Below, piece after piece: positions 11,018 through 22,377 of a stretch of DNA of 64,000 nt; the first letter of the stretch is position 1; every line of letters begins with the position of its first letter. The translations under genes were made by a program, and so were the position numbers. This DNA is from Hypericum androsaemum (taxonomy: Eukaryota; Streptophyta; Magnoliopsida; Malpighiales; Hypericaceae): contig OZ023190.1 of the NCBI GenBank assembly GCA_963995505.1, positions 7,841,344-7,905,343 of the forward strand, given 5' to 3'. The notes under the pieces are model-generated. The model ran no database searches and was not told the origin of the DNA. It was given only the letters and a program-made list of their open reading frames with translations.

Positions 11018-11214
11018 GTGGACAGTAGCACATTGTCTCTTCTTTTTCGCCCATTTACTTTTCTATTTTAAGCCATGATTTTTCTTTTCGCCTGTTTATG
11101 GTGGTACGATTTAAGTTGGGGTTTAATCTGGTTGTGATTGTTTTGCTTGAAGAATGCATTGGAAGGCCTTTAGTTATTTTAGCAATTGTTAAAAGAATTA
11201 TTTTTAGGAAATGG

Positions 11215-14200
11215 GTTTGATGGCATATTAGGTTACGATAAATGACATGTCTGATTATGTTAAAATGACATGCTCATATGTAAAATGACATGTCCAGTTG
11301 AGTCAAAATAATATGTTAGGTTATGACAAAATAGCATGCCCGATTAATGTTTAATAATACTGATAATAAAAATATTTAAATATTTAAAATGGCATGCCGA
11401 GTTATGATAAAATGCCATGCCGAGTTATATAAAATGGCATGTCGGATTAAGTCAAATGGCATGTCCGGTTACGACAAAATGACATGACCAGTTATGGCAA
11501 ATGGCGTGCCCTATTACGACCAAATGGGATGCACGGTTACGACCAAATGGCATGCTCGGTTACAATAAAATGGCATGCCCGGTTACATCAAATGACATGC
11601 CCGATTATGACCAAATGGCATGCCCGGTTATGACCAAATGGCATGCCCGGTTATGAATAAATAACATTCCCAGTTACAATAATAAATTAATTAAATGGCA
11701 TACACAATTATGTTAAAATGACATGGTAGGTTACGATTAACGGCATGCTCGATTATGTCTAGTGGTATGTCCGGTTAATATTTAATAAAACTTATAATTA
11801 ATTAACTAATTTAATTATAAAGTAAAATGACATATTCGACTATGACTAATAGTGTGCCCCGGTTAATATTTAATCAAATTTACAATAAATAAATAAATTA
11901 AATAGCATACATATGGCATGTTCGACTATGACTAATGGTACCTCCGGATATAATAAATGGCATGTCTAATTATAATAAAATGACATAATTTGTTATATTA
12001 AAATGATAAATATTAATTAATACTTGTAATAAAAATTAAATAATTAGTTAAATATTATATCAGTTTGATTTGTTTCAGTATAATATACGAGTAATAACAA
12101 AAAAAATTTAAAAAAAAGGAATGAACACACGCTCCTCAATCCCTTCCCTTCCCTCTTTAATTAATACTTATAATATTAGGGAAGAGTTTTTCCCTACGCG
12201 CGTCGGGAGGGGATTTGGTCCTGGAAGGCCAAATTCAACCAGGACCATCCTGGACGATTCAATGGTTGATTTAGTTATGATTCAATGGTTAACTTAATTA
12301 TGATTCAATGGTCTACCTAGTTATGATTCAATGGTCCATTTTTTCCCGTCCCGGATAAATCGGGGTCCGTCCCAGTTACGATTCAATGGTTTACTCAGTT
12401 ACGATTCAATAGTTTACTCAGTTACGATTCAATGGTTTACCCAATTATGATTCAATGGTTGTGGGCTTTTTTTATTTTGTACTCCCGTATTTCTGCATTT
12501 TTATAAAATACTCCCCGCGTGTCCTTCAATAAAAATCCTCCAGCACCGTACTGGATTTGGCCTCCAGGACCAAATCCGATCATGCGCGCGTCACTCTCTC
12601 AATTAACAATTGACATATTTGCCCCTCTCCTGTACCATCCAGAAAATTCCTTCATGTACTCAATCTGTGCTTGCGCGCGTCACCCTCTCAATTAGTAATT
12701 GACATATTTGCCCCTCACCTCCAGAAAATTCATTCATGTACTTAATCTGTGCTCCTTCACATGGGTATTTGGGGGATTTTTTTTGAAACATACAAAATTT
12801 AGATATTTTCTCAAAATAGATATATATGTATATATATATTTCAAAAATAAATAAAAAATAATTAGAAATGAAAAAATAACGAAGACGCAATTTTAACGAG
12901 GCGTCTATACCTAATTTATTGATACCTCATCCAACCTTCTCAAATTAAATAGAGTGGAGGCGAGCGCCTCCAAATAAAAAATTATAATCAAAGTGGAGGC
13001 ATGACGCCTCCTGTTGCTTATTTTAAATAATTATATTATTTATTTTGAAAATTAGTATTGTTACAAGTTATTGGTACATCAGTTTCAATTCGTAAATTTA
13101 TTATAATATTAAATGATCTGAAATTAGCAAAATATATTAGAGTATGTCATTATACTAATATATCTACCCGCATTAGTCTGAAATAATACAAACAAAATAT
13201 CAATAAAAGTATATCATTTTAAACTTGCATTAATCTAAAATAATACAAACAAACCAACAATATAAATACATGATTTTAATCGATAAGAATATAGAAAATA
13301 ACAACACTCGTAAAAAACCTAGTTGAAGAACCTTTTTCATATTTTTTGAACACTTTGATAACATTTTTATCATTAACTTCGAACATATAGTGGTTCCACC
13401 AGGTCCTAACAATTGAATCTCATAAGAAAACACAAAAACAATTTTAACAACAATTATTGACTTATTTTTGTATTTAGAACCGGAAAGAAAAATTGGGTTT
13501 AGATTTGAGAGATGCTTAAACTATGGAAAAACTTTATTTTTTCAACAAAATTTCAAGTTTGGTACTGACCTAATTTTTATTGGTCCAGCTCAATTCCAAT
13601 TAGGCAAAAACATGGGGAACATATTGAGTACATGAAGGGCTTTTCCAGACGGTACACGAGACGAGCAAATATGTCAATTGCCAATTGAGAGGGTGACACG
13701 CGCAGGAAAAAACCCTTCCTTAATATTATAAGTATTAATTAAAGAGAGAATGGAAGAGGGTTGGGGAGTCGTGTGTTCACTCATCCTCTTTTTTTAAAAA
13801 AAAATTGTTCTTATTCGTATAATATACTCAAACAACTCAAACAGATAAATAAATAAATAAATTTTTTATTATAAGTATTAATTAATATTAATTATTTTAA
13901 TATAATAGGTTATGCTATTTTATCATAACCTGGCGTGCCATTTTATGTAACCGAGCATGCCATTTTATCGGAAATGGGCCTCTCATTTGATTAATTATTT
14001 AATTTATTATAAATTTTATTAAATATTAATTGAGCATGCCATTTAAACATAACAAAGCATGCCATTTAATTATATTGAACGGACATGTCATTTTATCATA
14101 ACTGGGCATGCCAATTCATCGAACCTGGGCATGCCATTTGACATAACCGGGCATGCCAATTTATCGAATCGAGCATGCCAATTTATCAAACCTGGGTATG

Positions 14201-14260
14201 CCATTTTATTATAATCAGGCATGCCTTTTGACATAACCAGGAATGTCACTTGACAAACAT
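11215..14260. mobile_element. Foldback-like element with inverted clusters of GGCATGCC repeats
   Basis: Positions 11215-12010 hold more than 20 imperfect copies of a unit near AAATGGCATGCCCGGTTATG in one orientation. Positions 13905-14260 hold about 12 copies in the opposite orientation (CATAACCGGGCATGCCATTT). Inner parts of the arms also pair: CTTATAATATTAGGGAAGAG (12168-12187) with its complement near 13710-13730, and GACATATTTGCCCCTCTCCT (12611-12630) with 13650-13672. The left arm also has a tandem duplication of a ~85-bp block (12584-12660 and 12672-12750). The middle (12760-13600) is AT-rich with no coding domain. The outer ends are not sharp and no duplication was found. Confidence 0.55.
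12205..12583. mobile_element. Small MULE-type MITE inside the foldback element
   Basis: Inverted ends contain GGATTTGGTCCTGG plus GGCCAAAT on both sides, 379 bp apart. Flanking 9-mers ACGCGCGTC (12196-12204) and GCGCGCGTC (12584-12592) differ by one base. The interior has about eight imperfect copies of GATTCAATGGTTTAC with GTTAC/GTTAT spacers. Removing it rejoins the left arm of the surrounding inverted repeat, which supports the boundaries. Confidence 0.6.
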
Positions 14261-14273
14261 CTTCCAGCCGCTT

Positions 14274-15131
14274 GTAACTCGGTCGAATTTTAACTTCAAA
14301 CATATTTTCGACATCATTATACTGTGAATTTGGAGAAGTTATAAATTACAAAGTTGTAGATATTTGTCTCGGCTTTGCACAAAAATATTAATCACCTCAA
14401 TCAGGCTTCAGACTAAGAATTTGAGGCTCTCTAACCGAAATTAGTCAACTATAACTTGATCGACTCTTGACTTCAAACTAATTTTTGACATCTTTACACT
14501 TTGAATTGGGAAAAGTCATAAACTTCAAAATTGTAGATATAGTTCTAATCTTCACATAGACACTTCAATCACCTCAATAGGATTCCAAAGTAAGAATTTG
14601 TGGCTCTCCAACCAAGATTAGTCGATCGTGACTCGATCGACTCTTAAATTCAAATGAATTTTTGATATCCTTACACTCTAATTTGGGAGATGTCATAAAC
14701 TTCAAAGTTGTAGATATACGTCTCAACTTCACACAATAACTTGAATCACCTTAATCGGACTCTAGAGTAAGAACTAGTGCTTCGCAACCAAAATTTATCC
14801 TTGTAACTCGATCGACTATTAACTTCAAATATATTTTTGATATCCTTATACTTTAAATTTGGAGAAGTTATTAACTACAAAGTTATAGATACATGTTTCA
14901 GCTTTACAGAGTAACCTGAATTAACTTAATTGAGCTCCGGAGTTAGAAGTTGTGGCTCTCCAACCAAAACTAATCCTCCTAACTCGGTCGACTATTGATT
15001 TCAAACATATTTTTGACTTCCTTGGAGAAGTCATAAACTAAAAAGTTATAGATATACGTCTTAGCTTCATTCAAAAATTTGAATCACATCAATTGGACTC
15101 CGGAGTAATAAGTTGCAGCTCTCCAATCGAA
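14274..15131. repeat. Tandem array, five units of about 174-179 bp
   Basis: Units begin at the block GTAACTCGRTCGACT at about 14274, 14450, 14629, 14803 and 14979. Each contains TTCAAANATATTTTTGACAT, a GAGAAGTCATAAACT block, TTCAAAGTTGTAGATAT, and TGTGGCTCTCCAACC near the end. Divergence between units is substantial. The length is in the range of plant satellite monomers, but five copies next to dispersed elements may equally be an internal array of a retrotransposon. Confidence 0.75.
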
Positions 15132-15475
15132 AAATAAGAGAAGAAAAAAATAAGGGAACGTAAAAAAATTTAATGCAACCTAGAAATAGAAGCGAAGAAA
15201 AAAAGAAGAGAAAATAGCTAAAATGCCCCCTTAATAACAGGCCATGTCAGCCATTTGATATAGGCCATGACACGCGGATGGCTATTGATTCGCTCTCGCA
15301 CGGCACATGGATTTTCCCACTTTCGTACCCAATCCGCGCTGAACAACATGGATACCAAGTTTTGTTTTGTGCCCTTTAGTACAACCAAGTTTTTCGTGTC
15401 TATTTTTACAGCTCGTTTAAATACAAAAAAGTACAAACTAAAAATAAATTTAGAGCTCGTCATACCAATAAAATT
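15132..15475. other. Intergenic stretch, nothing recognised
   Basis: No domain, terminal repeat or tandem structure is visible. The overlapping opposite-strand ORFs at 15218-15520 and 15267-15539 have no recognisable family and run into the neighbouring MITE. Confidence 0.4.
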
Positions 15476-16019
15476 TGGGATGACAATAAACAGGATCCGG
15501 ATAGCATCCATAGGACCCAAATTCTTACCTGTTTTTTGAATAGTGGACCTAGATACTTTTATACTCTTTAAAAATAAAGATTCGGGAGGATCTGGGTACT
15601 AAAAAACTAGAAAGGATCCAAGCGACATCCAGGGGTCAAGTTTTTTTTTAAAATATTTAATTGTAAAAAATTAAATTGTCATTTGATAGTTTTCAAATAG
15701 CAATGAGACATTTTCATTCATTAAACAAATTAATACAAAAAAATCAACAAGAAAATCCAAAAAAGCAATTGAAGTTCGGTAGGATAAAATTGAGAATTTG
15801 GTATTATGTTTAATAATTAATATACATATATATTATTTTTTAAAATTCGGGTAGGATCATGGTAGGATCCTATAATTCCATATCTATGCCCTTATCCTTT
15901 TAAAATATAAAGATTAGGGAAAAATTATAGTCTTAACATGATCAAAGTCAACGGTTCTTGGACTCTTCGAATCTAGATCAGGGCAGACCTCATGATAAAG
16001 GTCTAATTGCCATCCCTAC
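15476..16019. mobile_element. hAT-type MITE (544 bp), GGATCC-rich family
   Basis: Inverted ends GGGATGACAAT and ATTGCCATCCC are flanked by a perfect 8-bp duplication ATAAAATT (15468-15475 and 16020-16027). The interior has repeated GGATCCGGATAG/GGGTAGGATC motifs near both ends and an AT-rich centre. No transposase. Confidence 0.8.
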
Positions 16020-16329
16020 ATAAAATTGGCAGCAGTATCTACTATCTATGGGCAAATTTTAGCAATTTAGAATATTAATGTATTTTGATACGGGACTTGA
16101 TAAAGTATACTTAATACGCCATATAAATCAAATCTTCCACCATAGAAACTAAGAAGTCAATCTTCCTAGAATGTAAAAAGAAGTTACTTCCTACATGAGC
16201 CATAACACGTATATCATGACCTTCCCATTAGACTTTTGTCCAAAATTTAATATTTCTTTTTCTACTACAGTACACTACCTCTGTTTATGGGAACCCTAGT
16301 TTATACCCAAACAACTCTTATGCACTCCA

Positions 16330-18470
16330 TAGGGTAGAAGGCAGGCCACGAGGGGTGGATGGTTGTTAAGCTCGATCTAGAAAAGACTTACGATCCTCTA
16401 AAGCTTTCTCTGCAAAATCCTAAAGCTCATAAAGCTCCTAGATCATTTCATTAGATGGGTCATGGAATATGTTTCAACTTCGACCATACATATTCTTTGG
16501 AACATGGAAAAGATTGAGAAGTTCTCACTGTCTCGAGGGATCTACCAGAGAGATCCTATCTCCCCATACTTCTTTATCTTATACATAGAGAGACTTTCAC
16601 ATGATGTGGGGTAGCTAGTAGCTAATCGTGCGCATGTCTTGACGTGCAACATTTTTATCTCACCTTATGTTTGATGATGATTTAATTTTTATGCAGAGGG
16701 CTTTGATGGACCGGGAATAAATGGTGTGAGAATTTATTGATTCCTTCTACAATAGCTCAGGGTAGAAGGTTAACCTACCCAAGACACGAGTTTGGTTTCT
16801 TAGAACATTTCTCCAAAGCTGTGGCTAGATGAGAATCCTATTAACTAATGATTTGGCGAAGTATCTGGGCATCCATATAGCTTGCATTAAGAACTGGTGA
16901 CAGACTTTCCACTATGTGCTCAATAAGATCAAGGGAAAGATGGAAGGGTGGCAGGCAAGGACGTTGAGCATGGTCGGCCACCTTGCACTCGCTCGCTCGG
17001 TTATCTGCTTTATCCCACTGCATTCTATGTATACTGACTTACTCTTATTTTCTCTTTATGCATATATTGATCATTTTACTCGAGAGTTCATTTGGGGTAT
17101 CGCCAGGACTAGCAGTGCATGCACTTAGTCAGGTGGGTCACTATAAGCCTCCGAAAGGAGGTGGGAGCCTAAGCATCCGTTCGATGTATCTAGTAAATGT
17201 AGCTATCTTTGTTAAACTGTCTCAGAGATTCCTGCACTCAAATTCAGCTATCTTTGTCAAACTGCCTCAAGCAAGTATGGCAGGGGGCAGAATGGCATTG
17301 ATTTTTTTGGCACCGACACTGGGGTCATCATCGATATGGCAGTCTATGGTCAAGTCGTGACCGACTCTCGTTCTGGGCTTCAGATAAAACATGGGGAATG
17401 GCTTCCGACGTCCTTTTAGGATGATTTGTGACTTTTTCCATCCTCCCTCAGGATTCATCTATTAGGTAATCTTCCCTCGAAGGAGATTGGGAAGCGTGTA
17501 GCTGTACAGTAGACCTCAGAGAGTGGATGGAGTTTGACCAAACTAGAGACTTTTCTACTACCATGCCAGGTCACTTCCCTAGTCGCTACATCATTGCATA
17601 CATCGTCTGAGTGGATGGACACCCTCTCTTAGGGGCTCACTCCGGACGGACAATTTTCTACCAAACCCACAGCCTGGGAGTCAATTTGGAGTCATATTTG
17701 GGCATTTAATGTACATGAATGCATACGTTTATTTAGATTATTTTTGTCATGGTAGATTGATGACTGACGAGGAGCACACCTGGAGGCATCTCACTACTTG
17801 CAGTTTCTGTCCGTGTTGCTACGATGTGATTAAGTTACTGATGTATGTATCTCGTGATTGTAGATCTTTGGGTAATTTGAGCTACAATTCTCCCGCGATC
17901 GATGCCAAACTTCTACACTAAGATGGACCATCCTTATGGCTCTGAGCAAACATCACTGATGCCATAAGCAATAATGGAGGCACCCATTGGATGATTACCT
18001 TTGTGACTTTGTGCAAGTGGCTATGACACTCGCAGAATGATGCAATTTTTTGCACAAATACTACTTTGGGGTACCCCCTCCCTCATCATCTCATAGGAAT
18101 AGAAGTTTGCTCTAGTACTGATTGACCAGATAACTCTCCCACCACCCCGTCGACATATACTTGGTTTTCTGGATTAGACCATCGGAAGGCTTTGTGAAAT
18201 TGATAGCCGGTGACCTCGGACAAGCAGGTGGAGATGGAGTGGTTCGTGACACAGATGGCTATTGGATTTGCAGGTTTGCTAAGGGTATTGGGTGTTGCAT
18301 CTCCCTGGTGACTGTGTGCTCATTCTGGACGTTTCGTCGAGCCATTGTCGAGGTTGATCTTCCATGGTCATACTATGTGTGGGGCGCAATGTTGTACTTG
18401 ACCACCTTTATCAATCTTGATTCAACGAGCACAAGAAATAGTGGCCTACGATTGTGACATCTGAATACAA
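16330..18470 (+). pseudogene. LINE (L1-type) relic: reverse transcriptase, zf-RVT and start of RNase H
   Basis: In several frames of the plus strand one reads VKLDLEKTYD (16363 on), SRGIYQRDPISPYFFILYIE then RLSHDVG (RT motif near 16535-16612), LMFDDDLIFM (about 16664-16691, where FADD is usual), YLGIHI (16861 on), KIKGKMEGWQARTLSMVGHL (16928-16987) and AWESIWSHIWAF (zf-RVT, near 17665). RNase H starts at 18170 with EGFVKLIAGDLGQAGGDGVV then RDTDGYW. Stops and frameshifts are scattered. The RNase H domain is cut at 18470 by copia element A and continues at 26556. Confidence 0.8.
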
Positions 18471-18475
18471 CATAA

Positions 18476-19316
18476 TGTTGTTTCGGAGGGTTGGTGTACT
18501 TCATTAGGATCTACTTCAGTCGAGGCAAGTGTTGGACACTTTCTTCGTAACACGAGATTGCCCCGTATATTTCAGTGCGGTACGGGTTACGACAATCGTC
18601 CCCAAGATACAACGACTGTTAGGGCATTTCCAAGAACGTTGCACATGTATCTCGAAACTTTTGGGCGAACCCTTATATACCCAGAACTTTCGGACTCTTT
18701 TCTAAGTGAAGAACGGGGGAAGAGGAGAAGACAACAATGCTCGGAATATGCACTTGCTGCTGGGATGAAGAAAATGGCAAGGGGGCACGCCTATTTATAG
18801 GCTGGAGAAGGCAGGGAAGTAGCAACCCCGAAGAGACGCGTCCGCTCTGCCAGCAGGCTGTCTGGCTGCGCTCGTGGCCCTTCAGTGGCTTCTGGATCCT
18901 TCCAGGTGCGCCAGGCTGCGCTCGTGGCCCTTCGGTGGCTTCTGGATCCTTTCAGGCGCGCCAGGCTGTGCTCGTGGCCCTTCGGTGGCTTCTGGATCCT
19001 TCCAGGCGCGCCAGGCTGCGCTCATGCCCTTTCGTGAGGGATCTCGTGACCGTTCGACCTTCTGGAAGTCTCCTGCACATTCCTGCCATTCGTGCCTCTT
19101 CGGTGGCCATCCTGGTAGGCGCTCGCAGCTCCTCGTCGCTTCGGTAGCTGCGCAGCTGCCTCTGGACCCGGGAAAAATACTTAAGGCTCCTCCAGCTCCT
19201 CGCGACGATGTGCACGTGCGAAGTGCCAAGTGCGCCACAAAGTGCCCATTGCGACCTGCGTCCAATGCGCCATGCGCACACGCACTAGTGCGAGCACGTG
19301 CGCGTGCTCGTGCTCA

Positions 19317-19363
<47 letters not shown>

Positions 19364-19364
19364 A

Positions 19365-19401
<37 letters not shown>

Positions 19402-19617
19402 ACGGTGCTTCGCATCGTCCTCGCAGGCAGCTAGCAGTGGGTCAGCCTTTTGGGTAGCCAATCAAGTTGAGAGGTGAGGAGGAGAATTCCTTATAAACAA
19501 GGAAATCCTCCTTGCTCTAATCAATGTGGTATTACCCCTTTCATTTCCCTTTTGGGCCTCTACTTTGGGCTTTACCACTTTAGGCTTTGCATTGAATTTT
19601 TCATTCAAAACCCAACA
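18476..19617 (-). repeat. 3' LTR of copia A (1142 bp)
   Basis: It carries a TATA box read on the minus strand (GCCTATAAATAGGC, 18786-18799). It has three copies of a 50-bp unit (starts 18864, 18914, 18964) and about 16 copies of the hexamer GTGCTC (19304-19400). The 5' LTR has two 50-bp units and no such hexamer array, which explains most of the length difference. Confidence 0.95.
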
Positions 19618-20164
19618 ATCCCCCACATGAATGATGATTAATGCATGCAGACTCTAATCGAAAGTTCTGACGTGTTATTATTGCATCGAGATAGGTAGCT
19701 TGCGGCTTTGAACCTTCTCTAGTAATATGTTATCGGATTTACTCGCTGCTCGGTGAACGCGATATTTTGAACCGTCAGCTTTTGGCGTAAACCAAGACAA
19801 TAACATTTACACAATAATAACCCTAGTATATTTGGGTTCTCACGTTGTGTCCGTTTCGGCCATGGACCGTATCTTGGATTCATAAGTGTTTTTCCCATTT
19901 GAAGCGGCCTCACTTCACACTTACATAGGTGATCTCCTATCAGGAGTATCCTACCATACTCCACCTTTATCAAGGTATAGGAAACATTAAAAGCGTAGTG
20001 CATATCCTTACCACACCTCAGCAGGTTGATACCTGGGCAGCTTCTGAGAATGAGATAGGTTCCAGGTGATTAACTGAACCCTCCATAACTTAGTTTTCTC
20101 ATTGAACCAAGTTTGTGGGATCTCCACTCATCATGGTTGAGTTACCGCTATGGACGTTCTTTAT

Positions 20165-22018
20165 TTTGTGGATTTTAATCCCATTCTCCTTACTGCATTG
20201 TACATTTGATCTCTATTGATTCCTTTCGTAAAAGGGTCAGCTAAGTTATCCTTGGACTTTACGTAATTAATGGTGATCACCCCACTAGAGATCAACTGTC
20301 TAACGGTATTGTGTCTCCGATGGATATGTCGAGACTTTCCGTTGTACATTGTACATTGTACTTTGTACTCTCCTAATTGCAGTAATGCTATCACAATGTA
20401 TTAATACGGGAGGCACCGGTTTGCTCCAGCACGGAATATCCTCTAGGAAGTTTCTGAGCCATTCAGCTTCTTCCCCAGCTTTGTCTAGCGCTATAAACTC
20501 TGACTCTATGGTGGATCGAGCTATGCATGTTTGTTTAGAGGACTTCCAAGACACAGCTCCTCCTCCTATGGTGAATACGTATCCACTCGTGGATTTGGAG
20601 TCCTTTGTGTCTGATATCCAGTTTGCGTCACTGTATCCTTCTAATACAGCTGGATATTTAACATAATGTATGTCATGGTTTATGGTATGTTTTAAATATC
20701 GTAAAACCCTTTCTAGAGCTAGCCAGTGATCCTCTCCTGGATTACTTGTGAATCTGCTAAGTTTACTAACTGAGTACGCAATATCGGGGCGAGTGCAGTT
20801 TGTTAAATACATCAAGCTCCCGATAATTTGCGCATACTTCAGTTGAGATACTGGGTCCCCTCGATTCTTGGCTAAGTGTAGATTCAAATCTAGTGGAGTC
20901 TTAACCGGAGGTTTGTCAAAAGCTTCAAATTTCTTGAGCCCGCTTTCCACGTAGTGGGATTCTGTCAAGATAATTTTGTCAGCTTTCCTAGAAATTTTTA
21001 TTCCTAGTATGACGTCTGCCAGACTCATATCTTTCATGTCAAAGTGATTCTTTAACATGTTCTTAGTTTTCACAATAACCTCTTTATTGCTTCCCGTAAT
21101 TAGTAAGTCATCTACGTAGAGACATACAATCACGTAAGCTTCAGGTGTGCCCTTAATGTAAATACATTTATCGCACTCATTGATCTTAAATCCATTTGAC
21201 AACATTGTTCTGTCAAATTTCTCGTGCCACTGTTTCGGCGCTTGTTTTAGCCCGTATAGTGACTTGACTAGTCGGCACACTTTATGCTCTTGACCGGGAG
21301 CCACAAACCCTTCAGGTTGCTCCATCTATATCTCCTCTTCCAGTTCTCTATTTAGGAAAGCTATTTTTACGTCCATTTGGTGGATCTCGAGGTTATAGAG
21401 TGCTGCAATAGCTATGAGTACTCTAATTGATGTGATTCGTGTGATCGGTGAATACGTGTCAAAGAAATCATATCCCTCCTTCTGTTTGAACCCCTTAGCT
21501 ACCAATCGAGCTTTGTACTTGTCGATTGATCCATCAGCTTTGTATTTCCTTTTTAGGATCCACCTGCACCCCAAAGGTTTGCAGCCCGGTGGGAGATCCA
21601 CGATTTCCCATGTGTGGTTTTGCATAATAGATTCTATCTCACTATTGATAGCTTCCTTCCAGAGAGGAGCATCTGGACTGGATAATACCTCTTGGATTGT
21701 CCTGGGTTCATCTTCTAATGCGTAGGTTAGATAGTCCGGACCAAAGGATTTGGTTACCTTTGTCCGTTTACTACGTCTAGGTTCATCATTTTCCTGATTG
21801 GACCCTTGTGTAGTCTCCTGAGCCCTTTTCTTTGAGCTTCCTTCCTTTCTTTCCTTATTAGGAAAGCTATTCTCAAAGAACGTTGTGTTCCTTGATTCTA
21901 TGACCATTCCCGTGTTTATCTCAGGGTTTTCAGATTTATGCACCAAAAATCGATAAGCACTACTATTTTGTGCATATCCGATAAAGATGCAATCAATGAT
22001 CTTGGGTCCTATTCTCAC
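20165..22018 (-). pseudogene. Copia A reverse transcriptase and RNase H (broken)
   Basis: Frame 22018-21326 covers the integrase tail and the start of RT (WKEAINSEIESIMQNHTWEI, KARLVAKGFKQKEGYDF, IHQMDVKIAFLN). A TAG near 21324 replaces the Tyr codon that precedes MEQPEGFV. Frame 21325-20394 holds [14 protein letters not shown], the catalytic [13 protein letters not shown] (YVDD at 21107-21118), [17 protein letters not shown] and RNase [21 protein letters not shown] and [17 protein letters not shown] small duplication of TGTACAT units near 20344-20360 shifts the last part, which ends [30 protein letters not shown]. Confidence 0.9.
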
Positions 22019-22057
22019 CTGCTTAGGCTTAGGTACTTCGACCTTTGCTAGGCACCC

Positions 22058-22368
22058 CTACACTTTAAGGTAACCGTAAGAAGGCTTCCTTCCTTTCCAT
22101 AGTTCATATGGGGTTTTATCCCTTTTCTTGTGTGACAATTTGTTTAGAATGTGGTTAGCTGAGAGCACAGCTTCTCCCCACATGTTCTGGGGTAAGCCCG
22201 AGCTAATCAACATAGCGTTCATCATCTCTTTAAGAGTTCGATTTTTGCGTTCAGCTATGCCATTTGATTGAGGTGAATATGGAGCAGTCGTCTGATGAAT
22301 AATACCATGTTCTTGACAGAGTTCCTCAAACGGAGCTACATATTCTCCTCCTCGATCACTTCGGATCA
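22058..22368 (-). pseudogene. Copia A integrase core, second half
   Basis: Immediately beyond the MULE and its duplicated target the frame continues IRSDRGGEYVAPFEELC, then PYSPQSNGIAERKNRTLKEM, supplying the second Asp region and the catalytic Glu of the D,D-35-E triad, and ELWKGRKPSYGYLKV. It stops at TAG (near 22057) where a Trp codon would fit. Confidence 0.85.
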
Positions 22369-22377
22369 TTTTGATTT

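Noticed and set aside
12968..13010. Small hairpins TGGAGGCG-AG-CGCCTCCA and GGAGGCATGACGCCTCC
   Set aside because: Good palindromes, but isolated in an AT-rich spacer of the foldback element without a neighbouring gene or terminator context.
18874..19434. Long open frames with Arg-Ala or Cys-Ser repeats on the plus strand
   Set aside because: They arise from the GTGCTC hexamer array and GC-rich 50-bp units inside a copia LTR; no domain and no expression signal in that direction.
19230..19457. Cys-Ser repeat ORF resembling a metallothionein-like or toxin-like peptide
   Set aside because: Pure translation of the hexamer repeat; it is absent from the other LTR of the same element.
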